A DNA stretch of 7,306 nt from Caldithrix sp. (lineage in GTDB: Bacteria > Zhuqueibacterota > Zhuqueibacteria > Oceanimicrobiales > Oceanimicrobiaceae). The notes under the pieces were generated by a model. That model was given only the letters and a program-made list of their open reading frames with translations, searched no databases and was not told where the DNA came from. Made by a program: the position numbers and the translations under genes. The stretch is taken from assembly GCA_004357015.1 (NCBI GenBank), contig SMXE01000030.1, positions 1 to 7,306 on the forward strand, given 5' to 3'. Below, piece after piece: positions 4,730 through 7,306 of the stretch. Every line of letters begins with the position of its first letter. Position 1 is the stretch's first letter.

Positions 4730-6262
4730 ATGGCCAAACCTGCAGAAAAATTAGCTGAGTCACTTGAGATCCTCCATAAACTCCAAAAGAGTGGTGCGAT
4801 TGCAATTCGCTCTGCGAATCTAACTCGAACTCATCGAGAGCGCCTAATAAAAAATGGGTTTCTGCAGGAAGTGATTAAAGGTTGGTACGTACCCTCTCGA
4901 CCTGATGAAACAACCGGTGAGAGCACCACTTGGTATGCCTCCTATTGGGGCTTTTGTGCGTCGTATCTCAAATATCGTTTCAGAAATGACTGGTGCTTGT
5001 CTCCCGAGCAGTCAATTTCAATTCATGTAGAAAACTGGACTGTCCCGAAACAACTGTTAGTCCGCTCATCAGCAGCTCAGAATAACACTACGGCGCTACC
5101 ACATGAGACCTCTCTTGTGGATGTTCGCGCTACAGTTCCAAAAGGCAAGGACATTGAGGTCAAGGAAGGATTGAAAGTCTTTTCACTATCGTCCGCACTT
5201 ATTGAGTCTTCACCAAGATATTTCATCAATGCTTCAACTGATGTTCGAGCTGCGCTTTCTAAAATACGTGATGCTTCTGAAGTGCTTGAGCGTTTGCTCG
5301 AAGGCGGGCACAGCATTATTGCAGGTCGACTAGCGGGGGCATTTCGGAACATTGGTAGAGATCGTATTGCTGAAGATATTGTAGAGACCATGCGCACAGC
5401 CGGTTATGACGTCCGGGAAAGTGATCCTTTTGAACATACAGCCCCGGTATTTCTCACCGGCCGCGATATATCTACATATGTCGGTCGAATTCAACTCATG
5501 TGGCAAGAGATGCGCGATCAAGTCATGGAAATATTTCCGGAGTCCCCTGGAATTCCGGACAAAAAGGAAGAGTATTTGAAAAGTGTCGAGGACATTTACG
5601 TCACAGATGCTTATCATTCACTGTCCATCGAGGGCTATCGCGTGAGCCCAGAACTCATAGAGCGAGTTCGAAGTGGGCAATGGAACCCAGATAGTAATTC
5701 CGAGGATATGGAAAGTCGTGACACTTTGGCAGCACGCGGATACTGGCAAGCCTCGAAAGCTGTAATTACAAGCGTTGATAAAATCCTGAAAGGATCAAAT
5801 CCAGGCAATACTGTGGATAAGGATCACAGCACTTGGTATAGGGAAATGTTTGCTCCTAGCGTCACAGTTGGGATTCTCGGACCTGCTGATTTGGCCGGCT
5901 ACCGGAATGATCGGGTATTTATTCGAAAGTCAATGCACGTTCCACCTAGTAGCGAAGCTGTGAGAGATGCTATGCCCGCATTTTTTGAATTGTTACAAAA
6001 CGAACAAGAGCCCTCGGTGAGGGTAGTGTTGGGACATTGGGTCTTCGTTTATGTCCACCCGTATATGGATGGTAATGGGCGTATGGGTAGATTTTTAATG
6101 AACACGATGTTAGCCAGCGGTGGATTTCCTTGGACAGTGATCCCGGTTGAAGAAAGAGACGAATATATGTCTTCTCTGGAATTTGCTAGCGTCCATAATG
6201 ATATCAAGCCGTTTGCGAAGTTTTTGGCCAAGCTGGTGTCTAGCCGACAAAAAAGTGACTGA
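4730..6262 (+). CDS. Fic-family protein with AbiEi-like N-terminal winged helix
   Basis: The 510-residue product combines two modules. Residues about 10-55 have the pattern of the AbiEi antitoxin winged helix, a helix-turn-helix followed by a short hairpin ending L-x-x-V-I-K-G-W-Y-V (45-54). Residues about 60-230 look like the rest of an AbiEi-type protein. The C-terminal half is a Fic domain: the active-site motif at 443-454 reads HPYMDGNGRMGR, matching HxFx(D/E)GNGRxxR with Tyr replacing Phe, and R394-VFIRKSMHVPP (to 405) fits the target-docking flap. S297-L-S-I-E301-G302 matches the inhibitory motif (S/T)xxxE(G/N), placed before the Fic core as in class II Fic proteins, where the Glu blocks productive ATP binding. 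Fic enzymes usually transfer AMP from ATP to a hydroxyl of a target protein; the target is unknown. AbiEi proteins are antitoxins of type IV toxin-antitoxin systems that repress their own promoters. The ATG has only a weak upstream GAGA. No separate antitoxin gene is adjacent. The gene is AT-richer than rtcB, consistent with transfer. Confidence 0.9.
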   Translation: MAKPAEKLAESLEILHKLQKSGAIAIRSANLTRTHRERLIKNGFLQEVIKGWYVPSRPDETTGESTTWYASYWGFCASYLKYRFRNDWCLSPEQSISIHVENWTVPKQLLVRSSAAQNNTTALPHETSLVDVRATVPKGKDIEVKEGLKVFSLSSALIESSPRYFINASTDVRAALSKIRDASEVLERLLEGGHSIIAGRLAGAFRNIGRDRIAEDIVETMRTAGYDVRESDPFEHTAPVFLTGRDISTYVGRIQLMWQEMRDQVMEIFPESPGIPDKKEEYLKSVEDIYVTDAYHSLSIEGYRVSPELIERVRSGQWNPDSNSEDMESRDTLAARGYWQASKAVITSVDKILKGSNPGNTVDKDHSTWYREMFAPSVTVGILGPADLAGYRNDRVFIRKSMHVPPSSEAVRDAMPAFFELLQNEQEPSVRVVLGHWVFVYVHPYMDGNGRMGRFLMNTMLASGGFPWTVIPVEERDEYMSSLEFASVHNDIKPFAKFLAKLVSSRQKSD

Positions 6263-6299
6263 CTCATTAGCAACTGCAGGTGCATGTGACACGTACTAA

Positions 6300-7306
6300 T
6301 GTGTGCTTAGCGAGACATAGCTTACAGATTATTCCGGACACATGGTTTACACATTGACGCATTTGGGGAGAACCCAGATGCCTTGGAAAGAGTGTAAACC
6401 GATGGATGAACGTCTCAGATTTATTGCTCGCCTGCTCGAGGGTGAGAAGATGGCTCCTCTGTGCCGCGAGTTCGGCATTTCTCGGGTCACCGGCTACAAG
6501 TTATTTAACCGTTACAAAGATTGCGGTCTGGACGCCTTGAACGATTGTAGCCGGCGGCCCTATCGTCAGTCCAACAAGCTGCCCTTCCAGGTCGAACGCA
6601 CGATCTTAGGGATCAAGCGCAAACACCCGTCCTGGGGCGCACCTAAGATCCGCGACAAGCTGGTCCGGGCCTATCCCATGATCAAGCCGCCCGCGATCAG
6701 CACCATACACGCCGTGCTCGATCGCAATGGCCTGGTGAAGCGCAGGAAACGCAGACGTTATAAGGCCGAAGGCACTGTGCTCGTTGCCGCCCACGACCCC
6801 AATGGCCTCTGGTGCGCCGATTACAAGGGCGAGTTTATGCTCGGCAACAAACAGTACTGTTACCCGCTGACTATCACCGACTATCGGTCGCGCTATCTGC
6901 TGACCTGCGAAGGCCTGACGTCCACGCGCACCGACTTCGCCTTTTCCGTTTTTGAACGCGCTTTCAAGGACTTCGGCTTGCCAGTAGCGATCCGTACCGA
7001 TAACGGTGTGCCCTTTGCCTCCGGCAACGCCCTGTTCGGCCTGAGTAAACTCTCGGTCTGGTGGTTGCGTCTCGGCATCCAGATCCAACGCATCAAGCCA
7101 GGCCATCCCGAACAGAACGGCCGTCACGAAAGTATGCACCTGACCCTCAAGAAAGAGGCTACCAAACCCGCCTCATTCAACTTGCTGCAGCAGCACCAAC
7201 GCTTGGATCAGATCATTGAGGTTTACAAGTATGTTCCATACTGCCTCACCTCGCTATGTGGTTGATAAATCGAGATTGTGCTGTCGTTTGCTTGGTACCG
7301 CGGGGT
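6300..7306 (+). mobile_element. IS481-family insertion sequence, right end not resolved
   Basis: The element is identified by its transposase. IS481-family ends usually begin with TGT; a TGTGTG at 6300 is a possible left end, about 78 bases before the transposase start, but no matching right inverted repeat was found before the window ends. Boundaries are therefore approximate. It lies 37 bp beyond the Fic gene on the same strand. Confidence 0.55.
6378..7265 (+). CDS. IS481-family transposase, C-terminally decayed
   Basis: The 295-residue product is a DDE transposase that catalyses movement of its insertion sequence. The start MPWKE at 6378 is typical of this subgroup and is preceded by GGGGAGA; an in-frame ATG at 6342 would add 12 unrelated residues. 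A helix-turn-helix lies at about 25-48 (LCREFGISRVTGYKLFNRY). The integrase core shows D148 in WCADYKG, D208 in IRTDNG and E251 in NGRHE, so the catalytic triad is complete. After residue 284 (EVYK) the expected family segment of the type YNxERPHQAL is missing. The frame reads KYVPYCLTSLCG and stops, while the +1 frame reads HTASPRY, resembling the family's later (Y)TxSPRxY. This suggests small deletions and a frameshift, so the protein may be inactive. Confidence 0.88.
   Translation: MPWKECKPMDERLRFIARLLEGEKMAPLCREFGISRVTGYKLFNRYKDCGLDALNDCSRRPYRQSNKLPFQVERTILGIKRKHPSWGAPKIRDKLVRAYPMIKPPAISTIHAVLDRNGLVKRRKRRRYKAEGTVLVAAHDPNGLWCADYKGEFMLGNKQYCYPLTITDYRSRYLLTCEGLTSTRTDFAFSVFERAFKDFGLPVAIRTDNGVPFASGNALFGLSKLSVWWLRLGIQIQRIKPGHPEQNGRHESMHLTLKKEATKPASFNLLQQHQRLDQIIEVYKYVPYCLTSLCG

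Noticed and set aside
6606..7139. 177-codon minus-strand frame
   Set aside because: It is a shadow of the GC-rich transposase gene with no independent family signal.

Overview
The window looks like an accessory or mosaic stretch of a proteobacterial, most likely gammaproteobacterial, replicon. The RtcB protein closely resembles the Escherichia coli enzyme. Three exact DnaA boxes of the TTATCCACA type are present, and an IS481-family transposase lies at the right edge. Base composition changes along the window: the RNA ligase and Mth938-like genes and the transposase are clearly GC-richer than the Fic gene, and the stretch before the Fic gene is very AT-rich. This is what a region assembled by horizontal transfer would show.

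Layout. Positions 1-1445 carry no convincing protein gene. They hold two diverged repeat segments, an inverted pair of DnaA boxes (354-376), a third DnaA box (1056-1064), and a strongly predicted structured RNA on the minus strand (about 1003 down to 671) with a perfect GC-rich intrinsic terminator. A minus-strand gene of unknown function (1446-2168, possibly HEPN-like) is divergent from rtcB (2406-3623), the GTP-dependent RNA ligase. A small Mth938/AAMDC-family gene (3712-4086) follows on the same strand.

Positions 4087-4729 are non-coding. They contain a diverged copy of the repeat seen at 141-243, then five tandem 24-bp units (4565-4684) that overlap a near-consensus sigma-70 promoter. This promoter reads into a 510-residue protein (4730-6262) joining an AbiEi-like winged-helix module to a Fic AMP-transferase domain with its own inhibitory helix motif. 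The window ends in an IS481-family transposase whose C-terminus looks decayed.

Working together. The Fic fusion appears to be a self-contained toxin with built-in DNA-binding and inhibitory parts, probably autoregulated through the tandem array; this is inference. The RtcB gene and the divergent possible HEPN gene could be an RNA-cut / RNA-repair pair, because HEPN RNases typically leave the ends RtcB joins, but the HEPN assignment is weak. The repeats at 141-243 and 4290-4392 enclose the RNA, the HEPN-like gene, rtcB and the Mth938-like gene, and may mark an exchangeable segment.
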